Source: Plectrocnemia conspersa (lineage: Eukaryota > Arthropoda > Insecta > Trichoptera > Polycentropodidae). Taken from it: a stretch of 64,000 nucleotides of DNA. The notes below the pieces were generated by a model. It ran no database searches. It was not told the DNA's origin and saw only the letters and a list, made by a program, of their open reading frames with translations. Position 1 is the stretch's first letter. Each line of letters starts with the position of its first letter. Made by a program: the position numbers and the translations under genes. This document shows positions 36,300 to 48,800 of the stretch, in pieces. Where the stretch lies: contig VTFK01000294.1 in the NCBI GenBank assembly GCA_009617715.1, positions 806,001 to 870,000 on the forward strand, in the 5' to 3' direction.

Positions 36300-37725
36300 C
36301 TACATTGAGAGTATAGAAGGGATTGTGAATTCAATAAATAAGTTTAATAATTTAGTACAATATAATAATGAAGCATTTAATGTAAAATTTAGTAAATTTT
36401 AATCAGTATTATTAGAAGAAATTCATAATATAATATATAAATTTAAAAAAGGTACTAGTACTGATGAATTAGATGTAAATTCAATTACAGAAACTTAATA
36501 AAATAATAGGAAATAAACTAAATTATTTAGTAAATAAAGCACTCTCTAAAGGAGTATTACCTGAAGATTTGAAGATTGCTACTATTATATCTATACCTAA
36601 AATAAAATATGGTAAAAGGGTTGTGGAAATTAAAACAATTAACATGTTGCCTTGTATAGAAAAAAGTCATTAGACAATTAAAGGATTTTATTTTCTCAAA
36701 ACATCTTATGTGAACAACAATCGAGATTCAGAGAAAAACATATCAAATTGTTGGCCAAGGATACAAACAAAATCATTGATGCAGTTTTTTTTGGATTTCA
36801 AGAGAGCTTTCGAAAAAATAGACAGAATATTAATGTTAAAGAAATTAGAGAATATCGGTATAAGTGAAATAGTTTTAGGATGGATTAATAATTATTTAAT
36901 AGAAATTAATATCTCACAGTGTACCACAGGGGTCTAAATTGCGACCATTGTCATTATATTATGCATTAATGATATAGTTAATAATATAAAAAATTAAGAT
37001 ACACCTGTTTGCGGACGACACATTAATATATTGCATAGGTGATAATATTAAAGAAGTAGAAAATAATGTACTTAAACTAAATAAGAATAAAACTAAATGC
37101 ATGTTTATTTATTATAAAAATATGTTATAGATAACTCTAATATAGAAATAGTTGATAATATAAAATATTTAGGAGTAATTGTAGAAACAAAATTAAATTT
37201 TATGGAACATTGTAATTACATATTAAAAAAATAGGTATATTATCCAGAATGAAAAAGTTTAAGTATAAACACAAAAAATTACAATAGTATCGTAATGCCC
37301 CATTTTACTTATTGTGCGACAATATTAGATATGTTTAATAAATAGATTAATTGACGTTACAAAAATTACAAAATAGAGCAATGAGAGTAGTCTTAAATAA
37401 AAATAGATGTACTAGTTGTAGAAGTATAATTGATAGATTGGAATGGTTAAATGTTCAAGAAATATTAAAAATAAATGTTTTAGTATTTATATATTAGTTA
37501 GAAAAAAAAATGTTTAGCAGAGTATTTTAATAAGTATTTAATAAGAAATAAAGATATACATAAATTTAACATTAGAAATAGAGAAAATTTAAGGATAGTT
37601 AGGTATAAGAAAACGAGTACGGCTAGGGAAATTATGTACGGAGGTGTGAATTTATACAATTATATTCCTAGAACAATCCTAAATGGAATAAAAAAACACC
37701 TTCGTGCAATAAATAAATTATAATA
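36300..37725 (+). mobile_element. Decayed AT-rich LINE (reverse transcriptase region)
   Basis: Broken frames show reverse transcriptase blocks in order: FLDFKRAFEKIDR (domain A, near 36790-36830), a V-P-Q-G-S remnant (near 36920), FADDT (37013-37027), a YLGV-type block (near 37165), and a C-terminal stretch similar to the post-RT region of CR1/jockey-like LINEs. Many stops and shifts are present. No endonuclease is seen and the 5' part is probably missing. Clade not resolved. Confidence 0.7.
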
Positions 37726-38099
37726 TGAAGTGTTTTTTTAATTTTCTGTTTTTAATGTTTAGTTAAAATCTGTTTGATAAAAAAATCAGCTAATAATAAA
37801 ATAATAATAATAAATTTAAAATAAAAACCTAAATAAATAGACAGAAGAGTTTCCACCTTACAACGTGTAACCACATTTTTTTAAGAATTTTATTGGTGTG
37901 TTATTAAGCGACCACAATTGCTCTATCCGACGATTATATATTCAGGTCATTTTCATTGTTTTACTGTAGTCAACATATTACTTTTTACAAAGTTAAAATT
38001 AATAAATTTGCATAAAAATGGAACACAATCTAAGCAATATTTAACTTTCTGAGAATAAAAGATACAATACAATATATACATGTATTTTTTTAAATCATA

Positions 38100-38460
38100 C
38101 ATTACATATACGCGAAAGTGAGCTATTTTTAAATTCGACACACTCGTACGTTCCATTTGGGAATTTAACGAAAATTGGAAACAGTTTCTACGTGCTAAAT
38201 TTCACTTTCACGTGGAAGGCTCGTTTATTGGCGATGCATCCGTCACGAACTCGGCGCGAATCACACGCGACAAACTTTCATGAATGAATTCCATGAACAA
38301 TTTCGTGCTTCTCAAACTTTCATTTCAGATTGAGTCGTCGTCGAGAAAAAAACAATCCGCGGAGTATTGAGATAAATATATTCAGTGGTAAAATCATAGG
38401 TTTTAAACCTGTTCGTTGCCGCGAGACCGTAATTACTGAGCGCTCGATACGAATGGACCG
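38100..38460. promoter_or_regulatory. GC-richer intronic island, candidate enhancer
   Basis: Includes TTTCACTTTCACGTGGAAGG and CGGCGCGAATCACACGCGAC, the latter with a GCGTG core on the minus strand (CACGC). No reading frame. Confidence 0.3.
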
Positions 38461-38749
38461 CTTTAAATCAATGAACTTTTAATAAATCATTCCTACACAC
38501 GCGTAAAATGAATGGTATATGCAATCTTATAAGTTATAAATTATTTATATTATACAGACAATGAACGATTTTATATAATCCAATAATATGGATTTATAAC
38601 AATAAATTTCAGATACATATAAGTTAGATTTGTGTATATCACGTATGAATGTATCATACTCAAAAAAACATTTAAATGTGCAGAAGCTTTGCATATTTTT
38701 ATGTTATCGTTGCTGCTGAAAAGCTATTTTATTTTGATCAAGTTACAAT

Positions 38750-39540
38750 TAAAAAAAAAATCGTGATCCATTGCGGCTTATCTGTCGATACAAACAGCTG
38801 ATAAAATCGATCCTCTCAGGCCTTTAATTAACCATTTTTTACCAGACATTGTGGCCTATTACATTTTTTCTAGAATTCAAAATAGTTAGTAAACAGTCAT
38901 TATTGTAAGCTTAATAAATCGCACTTGCTCATCAGAATAATAATCATCTTTGGATCATATATTTATACTTAAGGAAGATTATGTACATAAATAATATTTA
39001 AATCAAGATATTAGAGTTTGAGTTGCACTTCTATTGTACACATTAAATATGTTAGTACACTGCGTCCCAGTAAAATAGAATTAAAAATATTTCTTATCCA
39101 CGTATCAATTTCAGCTACCGCCAATTCTCACCAAGCCAAATTCCTCTCCGACTTCAAATCATAAATCCGACCAAAGGGTCATCCTCCAAATTCACGACGG
39201 GGACCTTTTAATTATTCAATGCGAACCCGCGGATTTAATTTCCGTGGGTTTTCTGTTACTTTGGCCCGGGAACATGTGTACAGGGCCGCAATAATTTGTT
39301 CCCGACAAAGGGTCCGCGGTTGCCACTCGTAAATAATATTATCGAACCTCGACCCTTTGCATCTCTGTCTCGCGTATTATAATATTATCATATTTTTTGT
39401 GCTGTTTCCTTTCCCTCTTTTGTTACCCGCTGCGGTGGTTTAATGTAAAATCAACATTTGTTTTATAGATAACGAACGGCCCGTCGTCACATTTTCGTAA
39501 CTAATTCAACACGTTCGTCCGGTTTTAATTATGTGTTTGA
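38750..39540. promoter_or_regulatory. Two GC-richer intronic islands (38750-38890, 39060-39540)
   Basis: The first has TCCATTGCGGCTTATCTGTC. The second includes GCGGATTTAATTTCCGTGGG and GGGTCCGCGGTTGCC. No coding frame. Interpreted as conserved regulatory DNA by composition only. Confidence 0.3.
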
Positions 39541-40857
39541 TTCGAGGGCAGTTGTTCTTAGATTTGGTATGTGTTCTTAAAATGAATCATAAGTTCTTTT
39601 AATAAAATAATAAAATCAAACATTAAATAAAAATAATTATATTTTTTTTGCTTGTATTAAAAATTATGACGTCTTGAGATTCAGATCAAAAATATATTTG
39701 ACAAAAGATTGCTCTCGCTACTTTCTACAATTAAATCGAGTAATACTTAAATTATTTGTTATTTTAAACCACTCGAATATCGAATAATAAATAATAGAAT
39801 ATTTAAATATATTTGTAACAGTACAAAAAAAATCAAAAGATACATATTTTTATGTTAAAAATTAAATTAATCAAAAATATTTGTTATAGTTTTAAATATA
39901 ATAAAAAATTAAATATTTGAAGCTTTATATAACTACATAGTGTTATTTTAATTATTCTTGCTTCTGAAAACATTCATTTAGTTTTTGTTACTGTGGGCTT
40001 TATTGTAAGCAATGTATTGCAGCAACTAAATCTCTGTATTCTTAAAAATAGAACACAATGATAAAGTATTTAAACATTATTTGTTTATTATAAAGATATG
40101 ATTCAATATCAGTCATTGAGTCCACAGCTGCATTATATTATCTTGGAAATATGAGTAATGTCGGCAATTACAAAGCGTTGCTGCCTTAAGCCAGTAAATA
40201 AATAAGATAAGATTAATTTCACAAAACAAAAAATAGTACAAAGTATTCTGCATTCTTGTTTCTCGTTTCATATTTACTTAATATATGTAAAATATAGTAT
40301 ATGAATATAATATTATAAAAGAGTACGCTCGGGATAAGAATTCTGGTTTGTTATTGTGTGCGTGAACTGTGTGGCTCAAAACAATTTCGCTCAGAATATT
40401 TATTTTTTATTTTAAAAGAAAATATATGTTTATTTAACATACATACATCTGAGCTAAGTTGGAAATTTCAACGGACAATTAAAAATATATTATATAATCG
40501 AAGAAACCAGACATTGATGTCATTAATTAAATATTTGCAAAATTCAAAATCTTTCACTAGTCAAAAAAATAACGAAGTCTTTAGCTATTCTTCAAAATCA
40601 AAAAGATATAAAATGGGGAAAGAAATTATTCGCAGATTGTTTAATGGCTCGACGACTCTTTTAAATCATTAGAATCCATTGAATAAATTAAAAAATTATC
40701 ATTGGCGCAACGATAAATAATAACTTTTTTAAGCCTTACAAAGAATAGTGTAAAAAAACCAACAACGTACGGATTAATGGAAAAATAATTAAAATATTTT
40801 AATCCACGGGTAAGAGAACGAATAACTTACAGTGTATATTTGAAGCCTTGATATCAA

Positions 40858-40970
40858 TTAACCCAGATATGCCCAAGAAATTTTGTTCTCTTAAAATTTC
40901 ATTTATAAATAAAAAACAGTGGCACGAGTTTAGTGATCTACCCATGGGTCAGTGGGCATATCTGGGTTAA
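40858..40970. mobile_element. piggyBac-type MITE with TTAA target duplication
   Basis: CCCAGATATGCCCA (40862-40875) and its exact complement TGGGCATATCTGGG (40953-40966) bound a 105-base AT-rich core without coding capacity, flanked on both sides by TTAA. CCC...GGG ends at TTAA are the signature of the piggyBac superfamily. Confidence 0.85.
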
Positions 40971-41889
40971 ACCAATATCAACACAAAATTATTTAAAATA
41001 AATCACTAGAGAAGATCGAACTTCTGTGCCACACTGCACTTTAATGACGAATACCAGCGTTGACGAATCAGCGACTGTCCTTAAAAAAGAAAGCGAGACA
41101 ACGAAGTACACGCTACATCGCTTCACCCTCTCATATACATATACACGCACACAATACCAAACCCTCATCCTTATCCCGAGCGTACTCTACTATATATTAT
41201 TGTGGATATCTTCTAATATTTATACTGTTTTTATATTTGTAATATTTAATAATATAAATAATATTATTCATAGTGATTAAAATATAAGAGAATTTAAAGA
41301 ATGATAAAACATTTGGGCCAGTGATTTTTAATTAGGGCAATTTCATTTTATTAAAAAAAATAAAAATTTCTTAAAATTTCTATTTTTAATCAAAGTACAA
41401 TCATATCTGTAAATAACCAGTGTAAATTTTTTACTAGTAATTTATTTTGATATATGATAGTAATTTGTTCTTGATTTTAAAAGTGATACAAGTACACTAA
41501 AAATTAAATAATTTTAAAGAAAATTGTGAAGCGTGCTATGTTAGTTAATTTCCATATTTACGAGAAAATTTTTTTAGTCTTGCAAATTAATGGTTTTACA
41601 TAGAAGTGTGCTAAGGACAGTTTTAAATATTCTATAGTTACCTATGAAGCAAAAATTTTAGTATGCAATAATTTTTTTTAGATTTATTTAATATATCTAA
41701 AGGAAGAGTGGACCATCTTCTCAATGCAACAAAATTTTGGAAAAGATTTCTCCAGGAAAACTAATGAGGAATAAGTAAAAAGCGTAAAGAAACACATTGA
41801 GAGTTTTACTTAAAAAACGAGATATAAATTTTCCACCAGGCAAATTTTATGGCGTAACTCCAAAATAGCGGTTGTAAAACAATAAAAAT

Positions 41890-41936
41890 ATTCGTACAAA
41901 TTAAATTTTTACCAAAAAAATTAAATTTGTACGAAT
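41890..41936. repeat. Inverted repeat, about 21-bp arms
   Basis: ATTCGTACAAATTAAATTTT and the inverted ATTAAATTTGTACGAAT pair with one gap or mismatch around a short loop. ATATTCGTATAAATTTAATT at about 21026-21046 is related, so this may be part of a dispersed repeat. Confidence 0.6.
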
Positions 41937-42269
41937 TTATGATTTGGCAGTAATACTGTTAAAAATCAAGTGGGCGGGATACTAGAAGTTAAAAGTTAAA
42001 ATATACACTAGAAGTTAAAACTTTTATATTATATTACTACAAATATGAACAAATACTTTTCAATCTGATTTACACCATATTCAAATAACGTATAGTTAAA
42101 GTTTCGTTTTATTGTATAGTGTAATTAACTTCTGTTTAACCTAATTTGAAATGCACATATTATACAATTTTAAAATTCAAGTGGGTTTATAAGAGTCATG
42201 ATTAAAAAAATAATGATTATTAAGACCTAATTAATTAGGTTAAAAATCCATTAACCATTAAAAATAGAC

Positions 42270-42760
42270 CTTGTGGTTAAAAGCTAAGCTCAAAAGCTCT
42301 TTCTGAAGCTTATTGCTTAGTCATGGTCGGCTTTATCGTCGCTAAAATTACAGCTTTCAATGAATAATTGAATGTGTCGTAATTTATATTGCGCGAATTT
42401 TTGTTGAAAAAAAAACATAATTAACTTTTTAACACGCTCACGGCCGAACGCGCGAATTCAATGCGTCATAACAATTAACAATTTGTCGCAAAATAACCAC
42501 CGATGTGATTTATTTAATTGCTGTGGTGTGTTTTTTAAGATTTTTATTTTTTTTTGATCTCGATTAGACGAACCAAAGTCAGATCTCAAAGCTACAATGA
42601 CACTATCTCCGCAAGAATCTGGGTGTGTAATTTTTATTTTCACGCGGACGAAATTGAAAATTTTCATGTCGATCAAGATACTGTGCGTGGGTGTAAAAAA
42701 ATATTTTCCAGTACACATTTCTACGGGTCGCGTTTCGCTTTAAAGCGATACGAAAGCTAG
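42270..42760. promoter_or_regulatory. GC-richer intronic island, candidate enhancer
   Basis: Contains AACACGCTCACGGCCGAACG and ACTGTGCGTGGGTG, each with a GCGTG core on one strand (the spineless/tango core). Open frames of 60-86 codons on both strands look fortuitous. Confidence 0.3.
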
Positions 42761-45104
42761 TGTAATAATTTTAATACAAATTTGTATAATTCACACACGT
42801 ATTCGACTTTAACTACCGCCAAGAGAAATGGGCTACAATTTATAATGAAAGTTAGTGTGTTGCTTTAGATGTTTTCGGTGATTTTGTGTCACAGTGAAAA
42901 AATCGCCATTAAAAATGGAATAAAGTGTAAAAAGTTACGATTATGATAAAAATAAGGCGTGCTTTAATTTGCATGATATTAAAATAAACTATTTTTACAA
43001 CTCGTATATTAAATATTTAAATGCCCTTTGTGTATATCCAGTACTTTTAGAGTTAACGAAGCATAGATAGTCATGAACGATTAATTTAATTAAAATAATT
43101 ATTCACAATACTTAATTAGACAAGATCATTAGATGAGCAATTTTATTTTTTGCTCCTTAATTTGTTCAAACTAAACATCGATCAAATAACGATGTCGTTT
43201 TATACATTATTTATTTTACATCGCCAAGAAGTACAAAGCATTAATTACACGTCGTTATTGTTTTGAGAAATGATTAAAAATTATAATAATAACTAATAAC
43301 TCCAGCGTTAAAGACATTAATTATAAATGCTCAAAGTTTACTTAGCACAACAGAAAAGAAAAACACACTTTCGATCCTTTATCTTGAAGTTTAATTAAAC
43401 GATTTCATTATCGTACATTTCAATCGACCTCATACTGCTTAACATAAAACTTATACATGGGAAATTTTACAATTTACCATAAATAAATAAAAAATAAATA
43501 ACTCAAAGTTTGCGCGAGCTTTCAAAAGCGCAGACATCGCGTGATTTATTTAATAACTAACTGCACATGTCTCATTTAAAAATGAAATAAAAATATGCAT
43601 TACTTGAAGCTAAGATTAAGCATATTTTTAGTAAAAGGAAATATTGCACTTTAGTAATTAAAACTGATTGAACGATTACCATTATAAAATTTTATTAGTA
43701 TTTTAATAAAACGCTCGTAACTATTATATTAATTTAATTATTAAACGCTTCTCGCTCGGTGTCGTTTTTATTGCAATTTCAATTAATCTAATAGTAGTTA
43801 ATTACTCACGCCGCCTCTGTAAATATAATGAAAACTAGTTTTATACAATTACACTGCAATAATAATAAATTACATGGATATTAGATTGGTGTATAAGGGA
43901 CTTGATGTATAATAGTACATTACTTTAGGTGAGTTCTACAATTAGACAGATAATTTTCTATATTTATCTACTGTTTAATATCATATTTTTCACTATTAAA
44001 ATAATCTCTAAATAAACAAACCACCTAACTAAATATATATTAGCCTTTTTATATAATAATGTACATTTAATAATAAACTATATTTATTATTTTTCATTAA
44101 ATTAAATAAATCCTAATAAATCGTATTTACATTTAATTTTTTTCACTTAGTGTCTGTTCAAATTATAACAATTTTAACATTTTCTGGTGCATGTGCATGT
44201 TTATTGCAGTGATATTTTTATTGGTATGGTTTATGAGTTTGTGTATAGGTTTTCTAAGGTCAAAAGCGAACTCGGCCTCCGATCGCCCTTTTGTCGCCGA
44301 GGGCCAATTCTTTGTGTCGATGAAAACCTTATGGGAGTGTGTATGTGTTTTTTTCGTTGTTTAATTTTATAGTTATTTATGTTGGCAAATGCGGGGTGTA
44401 CAATTAATCACGTGGCAAGAAGTCGAGCACAGTAGGGCGCCGAGCCGCCCGCTTCTAATTTATCGTGTCCCAAGTACTAACACAGAACCGGCCGTTACGC
44501 ACCACCTCCTCCTCCTTTTATTTATTTAGTTTTAAAATACAGAATAAAACTTTTTTTCTTTAGAGGGATGTAATGATTAATTTAGGAAGTGTATTCCGAT
44601 AATGAACTAGTATTTTTTAACGCTAAGAGATATTTTATACAATCTATTCTTAAGAAAATATTTTTTTTTATTACAACTAAAATTTTTTGTGCTATTGTCG
44701 AGCTTCGTTGCTTAGATATTTAAGGGTATAAAAAATAGTTACGATAGTGAGAAATTAAACATAAGTAAACATTGAAATGTACACACAAATCTGAAATTTG
44801 GTTTGTAGATTGCTTAGAGCAATATTGTAATAGCTTACAATGGTCACAAAAAGCAATCACAGTACTGCTAAAATGTATTCTATAGATAAGAATTTAATTT
44901 TTATTCTTATAAAATGTATACTTTGAGTGACACGCGTGTAAAAAATTACCACTATTTTATTTTCCAGCGATACAATAACCAAAAGTATTTATGATATGTC
45001 TGAAGATGTTATAGCAATTTAATATAATCGCAAATATATTTTTTTTTTAATTATTTATAAGCAAAGAAGCTTTTTAGTAGAGAATTTTAAATAACTAATA
45101 TGTA

Positions 45105-45306
45105 CGACCTAGCTCAATTTTAATTAATCATCACTAAATTCATCCGTGAGATTATGAAAATCTAGGTAATCCTAATCTGTGACAATCGATTGCAATTATA
45201 ATTATATTATATTAATAAATTTACATCTTCCGGACACATAAAAATTAAAAAAAAAAACATTATAATTATATGGGATTTGAACCCGGGTCTTTCAAGTCAA
45301 TAGTCA
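45105..45306 (-). mobile_element. tRNA-headed SINE (copy 1)
   Basis: Minus-strand head with B box (GACCCGGGTTCAAATCCCAT reversed at about 45270-45292), an A-rich run, and a tail ending near GGTCGTACAT. It is shared with 51293-51510 and, more distantly, 28330-28545. Confidence 0.55.
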
Positions 45307-45399
45307 CCATTCCGCTTTGTGCCTTCGCGGTGTACGGACGCACCTCGTGCTCTGTGCGTAGACCGCGCTGCTGTACACACTCGGACCTGCCAGCTGCGC

Positions 45400-46644
45400 C
45401 GCTGAACAATTTTGCTCACTGCCCTACCAAACAACAGCGCCATGAAAAGGCGCAGACGCGTAAGCGTTCTGTGGGGACGATTAAGGCGTTCCTTAACCCC
45501 AGTCAAGATTCGGAATGGCAACTTCCGAAAAAAACTGCCAGACCATCCACTGAGTCCAGGGCCCCGGACCAACCCCGAGCCAAAACAGGTTCGAAAAGCT
45601 TCCCGAGGTATTAGGAAGCAAATCAAGCAGAGTTCCGCCTGTGATTATGGAGATCACGGGCTCACATCTTCAAACGACGGACCTTATTAAATCCGTCACC
45701 AAATCCAGCAACTTCACGTTGCGTTACACTGGAAGGGCAACGTGTCCGTCCAGTGTTCTTCGCTCGAGCAACGAGCCTTACTAATGGAAGGATTGAGGGG
45801 GCATCGCCCATTTCATACCTTCACCACTGACGAGGACAAGACAGTAAAGTCTGTCCTGAAAGGACTACCAGAAGTTCCAACTCAAGATATAGCTGCTGAC
45901 CTCCAAAGGCAAGGACTCAATGTCGTCAAAGTGACGACAATGAAGACAAAGACGGAGGTACTGGGAGGTTCTCGCCTCTACCTGGTTCAGTTCTCTTCGG
46001 ATACCAAGACAGCTGCAATAAAAAACATCCGGTACGTTTGTTTCGCCAAGGCCATTCTGGAAAGGTATAAGCGTAACAATGGACATTTAACCCAATGTTT
46101 CAGATGTCAGCTTTATGGACACGCAGCCAAAAACTGCCACCGAACCCCACGATGCGTCAAATGTACCGGCAGTCACGCAACCGCTGACTGCTCGAAAACG
46201 GATCGTGAGACACCAGCGAAATGCATCGGATGCGAAGGAGATCATCCGGCCAACTTCAAGGACTGCCCTCGCAGGAAGGAGTATCTCGTCCAGACTCAGA
46301 GGAGACATCAAAGGCCAGCTACCGTCGCGGCTGTCGCCCCGGCTGCACCTGGACCGACATTTAACTTAGTTCAGGAGCATTTTCCCGCACTCCGACCATC
46401 CCAACCGGCTAAGAACTTCTCAGCTGCGGCCGCTAATCTCAAAGCAGGCTCAAAGATCACAACCAGAGCCGACAGCAGCACCAAACACCGGCGCAGAGGA
46501 TGCCCCCATGTCGTCCTCGGATCTACGGAAGATGCTCCTCGTACTTCAGGAGATTCGGGTCAAAGCTGGCAAGTGTGCGAGCAAAATGGAGATAGCCATC
46601 ATGATGGTAGAGTACCTCGATGTCCTCTTCTAAGAAGAAATTGA
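45400..46644 (+). pseudogene. LINE ORF1, Gag-like protein with three zinc knuckles
   Basis: The main open part (45742-46644, 300 codons) has a central domain followed by CFRCQLYGHAAKNC, CVKCTGSHATADC and CIGCEGDHPANFKDC (about residues 119-175), then a Pro/Ala-rich tail. Jockey-clade ORF1 proteins coat the RNA and have this triple-knuckle order. The N-terminal part is in other frames upstream (WQLPKKTARPSTES near 45520, then PPVIMEITGSHLQTTDLI), so one or two frameshifts break the start. The zinc-knuckle part itself is intact. Confidence 0.85.
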
Positions 46645-48800
46645 ATTTGCTGACGTGGAATTCACGTGGAATTCGACACAAAACTGGCGAGCTGGAGCTA
46701 TTGATCAGTGAGTATAAAATTGACATTGTCATAGTTACCGAGACGTATCTTAAACCTCACGTTAAAATATCTTTGCCGAACTTTGTTTTGCCTCCGGAGA
46801 GACCGACTCTCAAGGCCAGGTGGCGGGGTTGCGATTTTATTAAAAAAATCTATAAAACACGCGCGTATAAATCCCGACGTAATTAACTTAGAATCTGTCG
46901 CGATCCAAATTAATAATAATAATAAAATCATCACAATTGCTGCCGCAACTCACCACCCGGAGACGAATTGTTGCAGAGTGATCTAGATGCTGTGCTTGGA
47001 CTTGGAAGCTCTGTTATATTAAGCGGAGATTTCAACGCCAGGCTCACTTGCTGGAATTGTTCTAGTACCAATCGATCGGTTCCATGCTCTTTAACTACTT
47101 GCACGATACTGACACGGATATTCACTTTCCAAATTCACACACACACTATCCTTTTAATAACATGTCTCCATCAACTCTTGATTTCGCATTAGTCAAAGGT
47201 TTTGCGCCAATTTCGGGGATGCACTGCATCAAGCTCTATCTTCGGATCATCTTCCTGTGTTTTTTTTTTGCTCTGGAAGGCGATGTTGAGAGTCATCCCT
47301 GAAATATTTTTTGACTACTGGAAGAGCTGACTGGAAAGGTTTAAGTTTCATTGAATGTCGTCTACGGCGCTCCACAGATATACACTTTACAAAACACCAG
47401 GCAAATTGACGATGATATTGAATTTTTTTTACAAATTTAATCGAGCAGGGTAAACTATCATTTTATACCGACGCGTAAAATATACCAAATAAAGTAAAAT
47501 TAACTCCAGAAATTATCGATATATAAAATCAAAACAGAATTAAAAGCAATGGCAAAAAAATAGATCACCCCGGCTTAAAACTTTATTAAAATAAATTAAC
47601 CAGTGATATCCGCGTAAAAAATCAAATAATTAAAATGATTCATGGTCGTAAACTGAAAAAACTAAATCCAGCAGATAACTCATTATGGAAAATCGCTAAA
47701 TCAATTTAAAATAAATATTCAGACATTCGCCGTTAAAATGGAGACGACATAGTAACCTCGAACATACAAAACTGAGGGTATTAGCTAATGCGTTTCTCAC
47801 ATCCCTATGTGCTAACGCAAAATTATACGCATCTAAAAACCCAGAGTAAAAGTTGATCGTTTCAATTCAAAAGACTTGATTAAAACTAGAATAGATAAAG
47901 AAACTATTAACGAAATTACCGTTCAAGGAATTTATAACATTGCAAAATCGCTTAAAAAATAATAAAGCTCCAGGAGATGACCGATTAGATAACATCTTAA
48001 TAAAAAACTTTCCATTTAAATGCTTTCGTTTCCTAACTTAACATATTTAACTTTTGCTTATCTATTGGGTATTTTCCAGGTATTATTTGAAAGTTGCAAA
48101 AATAATTCGATAAAAAAGCCAGTAAAGCTGATAGCATCCGTTAAATTACCGACCGATTAACACTACCGTCCCTAAATGGGCGGAAAAAAGATTATCTACG
48201 TTTAAAGAGTGTCTAAATAGTAAAATCGGTGACGAACAATTTGGCTTCCTGAAGGACACTCAACAACATCAACTTAATAGACTCACGGGCACATTTCTGC
48301 GAATTTTAACAGGAAGAAAAAAAAAGCACAGGATTTTTAATGTTGCTTAGACGTAGAAGGCATTTGATACTGTGTGGCATGAAGAACTAGTATACAAATA
48401 GATAAGTACAAAACCCCACTATCTGATACAAATTATCCGATCATACCTCCAAGATCGAAACTATGTCGTCTCCTTAAAATAACGGTATTTGACCCGCCGC
48501 GTAAATACCAACCGGGGTTCCTCGGGGGAACATCGCGGGCCGTATCTTTATATAATATATACAAACGATATTCCAATTTAAAAAAAAAAAAAAAAACACC
48601 AGTCTCTCTATTTACGCGGACGATACGGCCGTTTTAACTTAGTTCTATGGTCTTAAACCAATAACGAAACAAAACTTCACCAAAAAATCTTTGCATAACT
48701 TAAATAAAGCATTTAAAAAAGTGGAAAAAATAAAGTAAACGATGATAAAAGGCAGAGGCAATCGACGATGCGCCGAGCAACCGTTGCCCTCCGCCTTTAA
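46620..48800 (+). pseudogene. LINE ORF2, endonuclease and reverse transcriptase, decayed
   Basis: It starts MSSSKKKLNLLTWNSRGI, the APE endonuclease start, with IDIVIVTETYL and, after frame changes, GGGVAILLKKSIKHA and VILSGDFNARLTCWN (the catalytic GDFNA). Later blocks are KAPGDDRLDN, AFDTVWHEELVYK (RT domain A, near 48362-48400) and YADDTA (domain C, 48612-48629). Numerous frameshifts and TAA/TAG codons occur, especially after 47300. Confidence 0.85.
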
